Shown: piece by piece, positions 44,297 to 52,184 of the stretch
Layout: each line of letters opens with the position of its first letter
Numbering within the stretch: the stretch's first letter is position 1
From: Ancylobacter novellus DSM 506
GTDB lineage: Bacteria; Pseudomonadota; Alphaproteobacteria; Rhizobiales; Xanthobacteraceae
Direction: 5' to 3'
Assembly: GCF_000092925.1 (NCBI RefSeq)
Contig: NC_014217.1
Coordinates: 186,001 to 250,000, forward strand
Length of the DNA stretch: 64,000 bases
Made by a program: the position numbers and the translations under genes
Notes under the pieces: model-generated
What the model was told of the DNA's origin: nothing
The model's input: the letters and a program-made list of their open reading frames with translations, nothing else
The model's database searches: none

Positions 44297-45139
44297 ATGA
44301 CGACCACCGACGCCCCTGCACCCGCCCGCGCCTCCGTGTTCTCCGCCGACGAGGTGGAGCGCTATGCGCGCCATCTCGTGCTCGCCGAGATCGGCGGGCC
44401 GGGGCAGCAGAAGCTGAAGAAGGCCTCGATGCTGGTGGTCGGCGCGGGCGGGCTCGGCGCGCCGGCGCTGCTCTATCTCGCCGCCGCCGGCGTCGGCCGG
44501 CTGGTGGTGATCGACGACGACATCGTCTCGCTGTCGAACCTGCAGCGGCAGGTGATCCATACCACCGAGAGGATCGGCCAGCCGAAGACGGAGAGCGCCG
44601 GCGCCCTCGTCGCGGCGCTCAATCCACATGTCGTCTTCGAGGGCGTCGACGCCCGCATCACCGCCGACAACGCGATGGAACTGGTCTCCTCGGTCGACGT
44701 GGTGATCGACGGTTCCGACAATTTTTCAACGCGTTACCTCGTCTCCGACGCCTGCGCGCTGGCCGGCAGGCCGCTGGTGACGGCGGCGCTCGGGCGCTTC
44801 GACGCGACGGTGACGACGCTGCGCCCGCATGAGAAGAATGCGGACGGCACGCCCAACCCGACCTATCGCTGCCTGTTCCCCGAGCCGCCGCCGGCCGGCA
44901 CCGTGCCGACCTGCGCCGAGGCGGGAATCCTCGGCGCGCTGGCCGGCGTCGCCGGCTCGCTCGTGGCGCTGGAGGCGGTCCGCGCCGTGGTCGGATTCGG
45001 CGAGGGGCTGGTCGGTCGCCTCCTGATGATCGACACCATGTCGATGCGTTTTGAGACGCTGAGCTATGGCTGGGACCCGGACAATCCGCTGACCGGCGAG
45101 AGCCCCACCATCACCGATCTGTCCGCCCACAGGCGGTGA
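44297..45139 (+). CDS. HesA/MoeB/ThiF-family adenylyltransferase (E1-like)
   Basis: The 280-residue protein has the E1-like nucleotide site VVGAGGLGAPALLYLAAAGV near 47-66, the DDDIVSLSNLQRQVIHTTERIG segment and the likely active-site Cys in VPTCAEAGILGALAG. The CxxC zinc pairs of classical MoeB are not visible; only single cysteines remain (SDACALAG, YRCLFPEPP). There is no rhodanese domain. It should activate the C-terminal Gly-Gly of a MoaD- or ThiS-like carrier, but no carrier gene is adjacent. Confidence 0.9.
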   Translation: MTTTDAPAPARASVFSADEVERYARHLVLAEIGGPGQQKLKKASMLVVGAGGLGAPALLYLAAAGVGRLVVIDDDIVSLSNLQRQVIHTTERIGQPKTESAGALVAALNPHVVFEGVDARITADNAMELVSSVDVVIDGSDNFSTRYLVSDACALAGRPLVTAALGRFDATVTTLRPHEKNADGTPNPTYRCLFPEPPPAGTVPTCAEAGILGALAGVAGSLVALEAVRAVVGFGEGLVGRLLMIDTMSMRFETLSYGWDPDNPLTGESPTITDLSAHRR

Positions 45140-45199
45140 CCGAAAAGGTGACATTTCGCCCGCCACCGGTGGCATCCGGGGCGCGCGGTGACATCCACC

Positions 45200-46201
45200 T
45201 CACAGCATAGCGGGGAGCACGCGGTCGGGCGGGCGGTGGCCGTCCATGAAGGCCTTGATGTTGACGATCACCTTCTCGCCGGTGTCGACGCGCGCCTCGA
45301 CGGTCGCCGAACCCATATGCGGGAGCAGCACCACCTTGCCGGCGCGGGCGAGCTTCAGCAGCTTCGGGCTCACTGCCGGCTCGCGCTCGAACACGTCGAG
45401 CCCGGCGCCGGCGATCTCGCCGTTCTCGATCATGCGGATCAGCGCATGTTCGTCGATCACCTCGCCGCGGGCGGTGTTGACGATATAGGCGTCGGGGCGG
45501 ATCAGCTTCAGCCGCCGGGCCGAGAGCAGATGGAAGGTCGCCGGCGTGTGCGGGCAGTTGACGGACAATATGTCCATGCGCGCCAGCATCTGGTCGAGGC
45601 TGTCCCAGTAGGTCGCCTCCAGATCCTCCTCGATATGGGCGGGGAGGGGCCGGCGGTTGTGGTAGTGGATCTGCAGGCCGAAGGCCTTGGCCCGGCGGGC
45701 CACCGCCTGGCCGATGCGGCCCATGCCGATGATGCCGAGGCGCTTGCCCCAGATGCGATGCCCGAGCATCCACATGGGCGACCAGCCCGGCCAGGTGCCG
45801 TCGTCGCTGGTGATCAGCGCCGCGCCCTCGGTGAGCCGGCGCGGCACGGCGAGGATCAGCGCCATGGTCATGTCGGCGGTGTCCTCGGTGAGGACGCCGG
45901 GCGTGTTGGTGACGGTGATGCCGCGGGCATTGGCGGCGGCGACGTCGATATGGTCGACGCCGTTGCCGAAATTGGCGATCAGCTTGAGATTCGGTCCGGC
46001 GGCCTCGATCACTTTCGCGTCGATGCGGTCGCAGATGGCGGGTACCAGCACGTCGGCGGTAGCCATCGCCTCGGCGAGCTGCTCCTGCGACATCGGGACG
46101 TCGTCGACGTTCAGGCGCGCGTCGAACAGCTCGCGCATACGGGTTTCGATCTTGTCGGGCAGCCTGCGCGTCACGACCACCAGCGGCTTCTTGCGAGCCA
46201 T
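45200..46201 (-). CDS. D-2-hydroxyacid dehydrogenase (glyoxylate/hydroxypyruvate reductase-like)
   Basis: The 333-residue protein has the family layout: IANFGNGVDHID near 75, the NAD motif GIIGMGRIGQAVARRAKAFG near 150, catalytic Arg in VNTARGEVIDE, and His in LLPHMGSATVEAR near 285. The MTMALILAVPRR segment matches GhrB/GyaR enzymes. ATG at 46201 is chosen because GGGGAGCAAC lies just upstream. It is divergent from the SH3-domain gene. It probably reduces glyoxylate or hydroxypyruvate with NAD(P)H. Confidence 0.92.
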   Translation of the reverse strand: MARKKPLVVVTRRLPDKIETRMRELFDARLNVDDVPMSQEQLAEAMATADVLVPAICDRIDAKVIEAAGPNLKLIANFGNGVDHIDVAAANARGITVTNTPGVLTEDTADMTMALILAVPRRLTEGAALITSDDGTWPGWSPMWMLGHRIWGKRLGIIGMGRIGQAVARRAKAFGLQIHYHNRRPLPAHIEEDLEATYWDSLDQMLARMDILSVNCPHTPATFHLLSARRLKLIRPDAYIVNTARGEVIDEHALIRMIENGEIAGAGLDVFEREPAVSPKLLKLARAGKVVLLPHMGSATVEARVDTGEKVIVNIKAFMDGHRPPDRVLPAML

Positions 46202-46388
46202 GTTGCTCCCCGTGCAAAACCCCGTGGCGGTCAAGCTCTCGTTAACGCTGAGGCCACACACTCGCGCCATCCGGGCGACGCGTTCATTAGCAGACGGGTT
46301 CGCGAAACACAAAAATGCACCGGTTCGCGGTGCAGGGGCGTGCTTTCAGGATCGTGCCGGGGAATTCGGCACCGCTCCCGGTGGACGA

Positions 46389-47045
46389 ATGGGTGATTGG
46401 ACGATGGGTATGGACGGGCTTCGGGGCAGGGCGAAGCTGCGAAACTGGGCATTTGGACTGGCGGCGGGCCTCTTGGTAGCGGGCCTGGCGGCGGGCACTC
46501 TGGGCCATGCGCAGGAGGAGCCCGCATCGGGCGAATCTCCGGGCGCTTCCTCGGGCGCTTCTTCGGGTGATTCCTCCGGCGAGGCGCCGGGCGCGGCGAA
46601 CGGCCCCACCGGGCGCGCCAGCGGCCTGCCGGTGCCGCGATTCGTCAGCCTCAAGGCCGACAAGGTGAATGTGCGCTCCGGCCCGACGCGGGACCATGCG
46701 GTCGCCTGGGTGTTCACCCGCGCCGGCCTGCCGGTGGAGATCACCGCCGAATTCGAGACCTGGCGGCGCATCCGCGATTCGGACGGCGCCGAGGGCTGGG
46801 TCTACCATTCCATGCTGTCGGGCCGCCGCACCGCGCTGGTGAGCCCCTGGAAGGCCGGCGAGCCGACCCCGCTCTATGCCGACCCGGACAAGTCCTCCGC
46901 GGTGAAGGCGAAGCTGGAGCCCGGCGTGCTCGGCAAGGTCGAGCATTGCGACGGCAAATGGTGCCGCTTCTTCGAAAACGGCTTCGACGGCTTCGTCGCC
47001 CAGGAGCGCCTGTGGGGCGTCTATCCCGGCGAGAAGATCGAGTAG
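46389..47045 (+). CDS. Bacterial SH3-domain exported protein
   Basis: The roughly 218-residue protein has a signal or anchor segment (WAFGLAAGLLVAGLAAG, then GHAQ). A low-complexity Ser/Gly/Glu/Ala linker with repeated SSGASSGDSSG-like units follows, then a bacterial SH3 region from VSLKADKVNVRSGPTRDHAV to the C-terminus. Such proteins act in the periplasm near peptidoglycan. ATG at 46389 follows GGTGGA; ATG at 46404 or 46410 is possible. It is divergent from the 2-hydroxyacid dehydrogenase. Confidence 0.85.
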   Translation: MGDWTMGMDGLRGRAKLRNWAFGLAAGLLVAGLAAGTLGHAQEEPASGESPGASSGASSGDSSGEAPGAANGPTGRASGLPVPRFVSLKADKVNVRSGPTRDHAVAWVFTRAGLPVEITAEFETWRRIRDSDGAEGWVYHSMLSGRRTALVSPWKAGEPTPLYADPDKSSAVKAKLEPGVLGKVEHCDGKWCRFFENGFDGFVAQERLWGVYPGEKIE

Positions 47046-47051
47046 GCGCCG

Positions 47052-47462
47052 TCAGGCCGCCGCCGGACGGGCGGCGATATAGCGGCGCTCCTGCGTGACG
47101 CCGCCATAGCCATAGGCGTCGCCGCGCGCCTCCACCACATGCACATAGCTTTCCGCGTGCAAGGGACCGAGCAGCGCGGCGAAGGCCTCGAAGCACGCGG
47201 CGACGAAGGCCGCCTTCTCATCCTTGGTGTTGGTGCCCTCCGTCACCCTTATGTCGAGCCAGAACGCCGCGAGCCGTGCCTCCGCGAGGCTGCGCCCGCC
47301 GCAGAACCAGCATGACGGATCGGCGCGCTCGACCAGCACGGCAGTGACCGCCGGGTCCTTGCCGAGCCATTCCTCGGCGAGCTGCGCGGCGCGGCCGGCG
47401 AGCGCCGCCTCCATGCGCGGGGTGGGTGAAGGCGACGAGAACTTGATCTGAATCATCGGCAT
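47052..47462 (-). CDS. Tautomerase-superfamily protein
   Basis: The 136-residue protein starts MPMIQIKFSSP. After removal of Met, Pro becomes residue 1, the catalytic base of tautomerases. This decides the start at 47462 over the longer frame. It has an internal GKDPAVTAVLVERADPSCWFCGG stretch and a second half with TKDEKAAFVAACFEAF and VHVVEARGDAYGYGG. The length fits a fused two-unit (trimeric-type) tautomerase. A LysR gene is divergent, with palindromes between them. Confidence 0.85.
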   Translation of the reverse strand: MPMIQIKFSSPSPTPRMEAALAGRAAQLAEEWLGKDPAVTAVLVERADPSCWFCGGRSLAEARLAAFWLDIRVTEGTNTKDEKAAFVAACFEAFAALLGPLHAESYVHVVEARGDAYGYGGVTQERRYIAARPAAA

Positions 47463-47506
47463 GGCACGTCTCCCTGACTGGTGCGGAGGGAGTCGTAACG
47501 CAGGCC

Positions 47507-47547
47507 ATATCATGTGATAATGCTATCATGACGGATATCAGTGATAT
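47507..47547. promoter_or_regulatory. Two ATATCA-N-TGATAT dyads between tautomerase and LysR genes
   Basis: ATATCATGTGATAA (47507-47520) and the perfect ATATCAGTGATAT (47535-47547) lie in the 94-base divergent gap, 28 bases apart centre to centre. This fits paired LysR recognition and activation sites. Confidence 0.65.
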
Positions 47548-47556
47548 GGTTTTGTT

Positions 47557-48402
47557 ATGACCGATCGACCACTCGATCTCGAACTCGTGCGTGCCTTCGT
47601 CCATGTGGCCGAACTCTCGAGCTTCACTCGCGCGGCCGAGGCGTTGGGCAGCACCCAGGCCGGGGTGAGCCTCCGGCTGCGCAAGCTGGAGGATCGCCTG
47701 GGCCGCACGCTGCTGGAACGCACGCCGCGCCTTGTGCGCCTCACCCCCGACGGTGCCCAGTTTCTGGAGCGTGCTCGCCGGCTGCTGGCGGCCGACCGCG
47801 ACGCCCGCCTCTGGGGCGCACCATCCGTGCAGCGGCTGCGGCTTGGAATCAGCGACCACACCACGGGTGACACGCTTCCGGGTCTGCTGAGCCGTCTGGC
47901 GGCAGTCAGCCCCGAGGTCGTGTTCGACATCCGCATGGGCTTTTCGCGGGTCCTGCTCGACGCGTTCGATGCCGGCGAGCTCGATGCGATTGTGGTGCGG
48001 CGCGAGGGCGACCGGCGGGCAGGGGAGATGGTGCGGCAGGACCGCTATGGCTGGTTCGCGGCCGGCGAGGCGCGCAGGGGCTCCGCACCCCTGCCGCTGG
48101 CGCTTCTGGCGGCGCCCTGCGGCGTGCGGGCGGCGGCGACCGGCGCGCTGGATGCTGCCGGCATCGCTTGGCGCGAGGCGTTTACCGGCGGCAGCGTGTC
48201 TTCCGTCGCCGCCGCGGTGGCGGCGGGACTGGCCGTGGCGCCAATGGCCGCCCATCTCGCTCCCGCCGGCAGCGTCGATGTGGGGCCGGCGCTAGGGCTG
48301 CCCGCCTTGCCTTCGGCCAAGGTGATGCTGATCGCCCGCGCCGCGGACGCGCCGACGAGAGCCGCGTTGTGCGAACTCGCCGCCTTCCTTCGGGCCGGCT
48401 GA
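47557..48402 (+). CDS. LysR-family transcriptional regulator
   Basis: The 281-residue protein has the winged helix (LELVRAFVHVAELSSFTRAA, then STQAGVSLRLRKLEDRLGRTL) and a somewhat short effector domain. It is divergent from the tautomerase gene and very probably controls it through the ATATCA dyads. Its stop is followed by a bidirectional-type terminator shared with the convergent irr gene. Confidence 0.93.
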   Translation: MTDRPLDLELVRAFVHVAELSSFTRAAEALGSTQAGVSLRLRKLEDRLGRTLLERTPRLVRLTPDGAQFLERARRLLAADRDARLWGAPSVQRLRLGISDHTTGDTLPGLLSRLAAVSPEVVFDIRMGFSRVLLDAFDAGELDAIVVRREGDRRAGEMVRQDRYGWFAAGEARRGSAPLPLALLAAPCGVRAAATGALDAAGIAWREAFTGGSVSSVAAAVAAGLAVAPMAAHLAPAGSVDVGPALGLPALPSAKVMLIARAADAPTRAALCELAAFLRAG

Positions 48403-48445
48403 CACGGCGAGTGGTCGACCGCGACGGATCGGCCGAGCGCAACAA

Positions 48446-48471
48446 AAAGGCCGGTCGCAGGACCGGCCTTT
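48446..48471 (-). terminator. Terminator between LysR and irr genes
   Basis: An 11-base-pair stem, AAAGGCCGGTC/GACCGGCCTTT, has a GCAG loop. On the minus strand it is followed by a T-rich run, so it mainly ends irr transcripts. On the plus strand it may also stop the LysR message. Confidence 0.85.
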
Positions 48472-48512
48472 CGGATTTCCGGGATGTGCCGAAGCTCGGC
48501 TGTGCCGGAGGC

Positions 48513-49037
48513 TCAGCTGCGGCGCTTGGGACGCAGGCGCACCACCACGTCGATGCGGGCGACCTCGAAGCCTTCCGGCGGCTCGGGAATGCGCTCGACC
48601 TCGACCGCCGCGCTCGGGATGTCGACGAGGTTGTTCTCGCCCTCGAGGAAGAAGTGGTGGTGGTCCGAGGGGTTGGTGTCGAAATAGGTCTTCGAGCCGT
48701 CCACCGCGAGCTCGCGCAGCAGGCCCACCTCGGTGAACTGGTGCAGCGTGTTGTAGACGGTGGCGAGCGAGACCGGGAAGCGCGCCTTGATCGCCTCCTC
48801 ATGCAGGATTTCCGCCGAGACGTGGCGGTCGCCCTTGGCGAAGAGCAGCCAGCCGAGCGCGAGGCGCTGGCGGGTGGGGCGCAGGCCGACGTCGCGCAGC
48901 ATGTGGCGCACGTCGTGGAACGGGCAGCCGGTACGGGCGGCGGAACTGTCGCGCAGCCGGGCTACCGGCAGCACAGGTTCCTCCTCGACGACCACGCGGG
49001 AAATCGCGACGTTATGGGGGCGGAAGCCTTCGTTCAT
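48513..49037 (-). CDS. irr: Fur-family iron response regulator Irr
   Basis: The 174-residue protein has the Irr pattern: a haem-regulatory CP motif as GCPFHDVR at 37-44, then LRPTRQRLALGWLLFAKGDRH and LATVYNTLHQFTEVGLLREL. The histidine run HHHFFLEGENNLVDIP follows at about 126-141. Irr represses or activates iron genes and is degraded when haem is plentiful. ATG at 49037 gives typical length. An in-frame GTG at 49073 would add GCPVYDGP, a second Cys-Pro motif. It is divergent from fabA across 425 bases. Confidence 0.93.
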   Translation of the reverse strand: MNEGFRPHNVAISRVVVEEEPVLPVARLRDSSAARTGCPFHDVRHMLRDVGLRPTRQRLALGWLLFAKGDRHVSAEILHEEAIKARFPVSLATVYNTLHQFTEVGLLRELAVDGSKTYFDTNPSDHHHFFLEGENNLVDIPSAAVEVERIPEPPEGFEVARIDVVVRLRPKRRS

Positions 49038-49208
49038 CTCGTATTCCGGACCATCGTAGACCGGGCAACCCACGGGCCTTGCGGCTCCGGCGAAGCCGGT
49101 CTGCAATAAGTGATGCACCGCGCCGGACCGAGGTTTTGCACCCCAAGCGTCTTCCGCACGTTGCGTTTTTCGTCTGGCATTATATCTGCACGCCGAAGGT
49201 CGGGGCAA

Positions 49209-49222
49209 TATCGGCGCCGATA
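49209..49222. promoter_or_regulatory. Perfect palindrome TATCGGCGCCGATA in the irr-fabA gap
   Basis: A 14-base perfect palindrome lies 172 bases upstream of irr and 241 upstream of fabA. No typical Irr or RirA box was recognised in the gap. It may be an operator for either gene; no other feature is seen in this 425-base stretch. Confidence 0.45.
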
Positions 49223-49462
49223 ATCGTAACGGTTCCAATGTAGGGTGCGGTCCGCCGTGCCGGAAGGGGATGCCGGCGAAGGATTCGGCGACTGTCACGG
49301 TACTGACATTCGCAGTGTCGCAGGGGCAGGTTCAGTGGCTTTGAGTGCGCAGGACGCTGTGATAGGAAGCCCTACGATCGGTGGCCCGTCGGGGGAACGG
49401 GCCGGCGACTTGCGTCGCGCATCCTGCGGCGGGGGCCGCTCAAAGGAAAGAAAGTTACGAGC

Positions 49463-49990
49463 GTGAGTGACACCGGCACGATGGTCGAGCGCCAGACGAG
49501 CTTCAACTACGAGGAACTGCTCGCCTGCGGGCGCGGTGAGCTTTTCGGACCGGGCAATGCGCAGCTTCCCGCGCCGCCGATGCTGATGTTCGACCGCATC
49601 ACCGAGATCTCGGACGATGGCGGGCCGAATGGCAAGGGCCATGTGCGCGCCGAGCTCGACGTCAAGCCCGACCTCTGGTTCTTCGCCTGCCACTTCCTCG
49701 GCGATCCCGTCATGCCGGGCTGCCTCGGCCTCGACGCCATGTGGCAGCTGGTCGGCTTCCACCTCGGCTGGCTCGGCGCGCCGGGCCGCGGGCGGGCGCT
49801 CGGCGCCGGCGAGATCAAGTTCTCCGGCCAGGTCCTGCCGACCGTCAGGAAGGTGGTCTACGGTATCGACTTCAAGCGCGTGATGCGCTCCAAGCTGGTG
49901 CTCGGCATCGCCGATGGCTGGCTGGAGGCCGACGGCGAAGTGATCTACCGCGCGAGCGACCTCAAGGTCGGTCTGTTCCAGACGGCCTGA
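49463..49990 (+). CDS. fabA: 3-hydroxydecanoyl-ACP dehydratase/isomerase FabA
   Basis: The 175-residue protein carries the FabA active site [20 protein letters not shown], with His77 and Asp91 matching the E. coli catalytic His and Asp. FabA dehydrates 3-hydroxydecanoyl-ACP and isomerises the product to the cis-3 enoyl form for unsaturated fatty acid synthesis. GTG at 49463 is the start, with AAGGAAAG upstream; ATG at 49481 is an alternative. It begins the fabA-fabB-fabI operon. Confidence 0.96.
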   Translation: MSDTGTMVERQTSFNYEELLACGRGELFGPGNAQLPAPPMLMFDRITEISDDGGPNGKGHVRAELDVKPDLWFFACHFLGDPVMPGCLGLDAMWQLVGFHLGWLGAPGRGRALGAGEIKFSGQVLPTVRKVVYGIDFKRVMRSKLVLGIADGWLEADGEVIYRASDLKVGLFQTA

Positions 49991-50051
49991 CGGCCGGCTC
50001 AAGCGGGGCGCCATGGCGCCCTTCTCGCGTGATTGGAAGGAAAGGAAGCCT

Positions 50052-51272
50052 ATGCGCCGCGTTGTCGTAACCGGAATGGGCATCGTCTCGTCGATCGGCA
50101 ATTCCACCCAGGAAGTCCTGGCCTCGCTGCGCGAAGGCAAGAGCGGCATCGTCCGCGCCGACAGCTATGCCGAGCTCGGATTCCGCAGCCAGGTGCACGG
50201 CGCGCCGCAGCTCGACGCCAGCGCCATCGTCGACCGCCGCGCCATGCGCTTCCACGGCGGCGGCACCGCGTGGAACCATGTCGCCATGGACCAGGCGATC
50301 CGCGACGCCGGGCTGGAAGAGAACGAGATCTCCAACGAGCGCACCGGCATCGTCATGGGCTCGGGCGGCACCTCGACCCGCACCATCGTCGAGGCCGCCG
50401 ACATCACCCGCAAGAACAACAGCCCCAAGCGCGTCGGCCCCTTCGCGGTGCCGAAGGCGATGGGCTCGACCGCCTCGGCGACGCTGTCGACCTGGTTCAA
50501 GATCAAGGGCATCAACCATTCGATCTCGGCCGCCTGCGCCACCACCAATATCTGCATCGGCAGCGCCGCCGAGCAGATCCAGTGGGGCAAGCAGGACATC
50601 GTCTTTGCCGGCGGCTGCGAGGACCTCGACTGGACGCTCTCCTGCCTGTTCGACGCCATGGGGGCGATGTCCTCCGACTATAACGACACGCCGGCGGTGG
50701 CCTCGCGGCCCTATGACAAGAACCGCGACGGCTTCGTCATCTCCGGCGGCGCCGGCGTGCTGGTGCTCGAAGAGCTGGAGCACGCCAAGGCGCGCGGCGC
50801 CCGCATCTATGCCGAGATCATCGGCTACGGCTCGACCTCGGACGGCGCCGACATGGTCGCCCCCTCCGGCGAGGGCGCGGCGCGGGCCATGCAGCTCGCC
50901 ATGAAGGGCGTGAAGGGCGGCATCGACTACATCAACCCGCACGCCACCTCGACGCCGATCGGCGATCTCAAGGAGATCGAGGCGATCCGTGCCGTGTTCG
51001 GCGCTCACGCGCCGCCGATCTCGGCCACCAAGTCGCTGACCGGCCACTCGCAGGGCGCCACCGGCGTGCACGAGGCGATCTACTCGATCCTGATGATGCA
51101 GAACGGCTTCATCGCCGCGAGCGCGCATATCGACGAGCTCGACCCGGCCTTCGCCGACATGCCGATCGTGCGCGAGCGGGTGGACAATGCCCGGCTCGAG
51201 CGCGTGCTCTCCAACGGCTTCGGCTTCGGCGGAGCCAATGCGGTGCTGGTGTTCCAGCATCCCGATGCATGA
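50052..51272 (+). CDS. fabB: 3-oxoacyl-ACP synthase I FabB
   Basis: The 406-residue condensing enzyme has the nucleophile Cys162 in [12 protein letters not shown], and the two active-site His in [11 protein letters not shown] near 297 and TGHSQGATG near 332. FabB elongates the cis-unsaturated chain made by FabA. GGAAGGAAAGGAAGCCT precedes the ATG. It lies 61 bases after fabA and 31 before fabI. Confidence 0.97.
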   Translation: MRRVVVTGMGIVSSIGNSTQEVLASLREGKSGIVRADSYAELGFRSQVHGAPQLDASAIVDRRAMRFHGGGTAWNHVAMDQAIRDAGLEENEISNERTGIVMGSGGTSTRTIVEAADITRKNNSPKRVGPFAVPKAMGSTASATLSTWFKIKGINHSISAACATTNICIGSAAEQIQWGKQDIVFAGGCEDLDWTLSCLFDAMGAMSSDYNDTPAVASRPYDKNRDGFVISGGAGVLVLEELEHAKARGARIYAEIIGYGSTSDGADMVAPSGEGAARAMQLAMKGVKGGIDYINPHATSTPIGDLKEIEAIRAVFGAHAPPISATKSLTGHSQGATGVHEAIYSILMMQNGFIAASAHIDELDPAFADMPIVRERVDNARLERVLSNGFGFGGANAVLVFQHPDA

Positions 51273-51303
51273 CCGGGACGGCGGCGCGGAAGGAACAGTC
51301 GGC

Positions 51304-52155
51304 ATGGGCCTGATGCAGGGCAACCTGATGAACGGCAAGCGCGGCCTCATCATGGGGGTCGCGAACGATCACTCCATCGCCTGGGGCATCGCCAAGACGC
51401 TGGCGGCTCAAGGAGCCGAGCTCGCCTTCACCTATCAGGGCGAGGCGCTGGGCCGGCGCGTGCGACCGCTCGCCGAGAGCCTGGGCAGCGACACGCTGAT
51501 CTCCTGCGACGTCGAGGACCTCGATTCGGTCGACGCGGTGTTCGCGGCGCTGAAGGAGAAGTGGGGCAGCATCGACTTTCTCGTCCATGCCATCGGCTTC
51601 TCCGACAAGAACGAATTGAAGGGCCGCTATGCGGACACCACGCGGGCGAACTTCACCCGCACCATGGTGATCTCCTGCTTCTCCTTCACCGAGCTCGCCA
51701 AGCGCGCGGCGGCGATCATGCCTAATGGCGGCTCGGTCATCACCCTCACCTATGGCGGCTCGACCCGGGTGATGCCCAACTACAACGTGATGGGCGTCGC
51801 CAAGGCGGCGCTGGAGGCGAGCGTGCGCTACCTCGCCGCCGATTACGGCCCGCAGGGCATCCGCGTGAACGCCATCTCCGCCGGCCCGATCCGCACGCTG
51901 GCGGGCGCCGGCATCGCCGATGCGCGGCTGATGTTCAACTACCAGAAGCGCAACGCGCCGCTGCGCCGCACCGTGACCATCGACGAGGTGGGCGGCTCGG
52001 CGCTGTACCTGCTCTCGGACCTGTCGTCGGGCGTGACCGGCGAGGTCCATTTCGTCGATTCCGGCTACAACATCATCTCCATGCCGCATCCCGACGCGCT
52101 GAAGACGATCGAGGACGCCGAGGAGCGCGCCGCCGGCGAGGTCGCGGCGGAGTAG
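51304..52155 (+). CDS. fabI: Enoyl-ACP reductase (NADH) FabI
   Basis: The 283-residue SDR-type reductase has IMGVANDHSIAWGIAK near 16-31 and the FabI catalytic pair Tyr160 and Lys167 (YNVMGVAK, the Tyr-x6-Lys spacing). The segment GPIRTLAGAGI follows. It performs the last reduction of each fatty acid elongation cycle. ATG at 51304 with GGAAGGAACAG upstream is chosen over the earlier in-frame ATG at 51265, which overlaps fabB. It ends the fab operon and is convergent with the next gene. Confidence 0.96.
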   Translation: MGLMQGNLMNGKRGLIMGVANDHSIAWGIAKTLAAQGAELAFTYQGEALGRRVRPLAESLGSDTLISCDVEDLDSVDAVFAALKEKWGSIDFLVHAIGFSDKNELKGRYADTTRANFTRTMVISCFSFTELAKRAAAIMPNGGSVITLTYGGSTRVMPNYNVMGVAKAALEASVRYLAADYGPQGIRVNAISAGPIRTLAGAGIADARLMFNYQKRNAPLRRTVTIDEVGGSALYLLSDLSSGVTGEVHFVDSGYNIISMPHPDALKTIEDAEERAAGEVAAE

Positions 52156-52184
52156 GGGCGCGCCGGCTGCCGCTGGAGCGCGCT

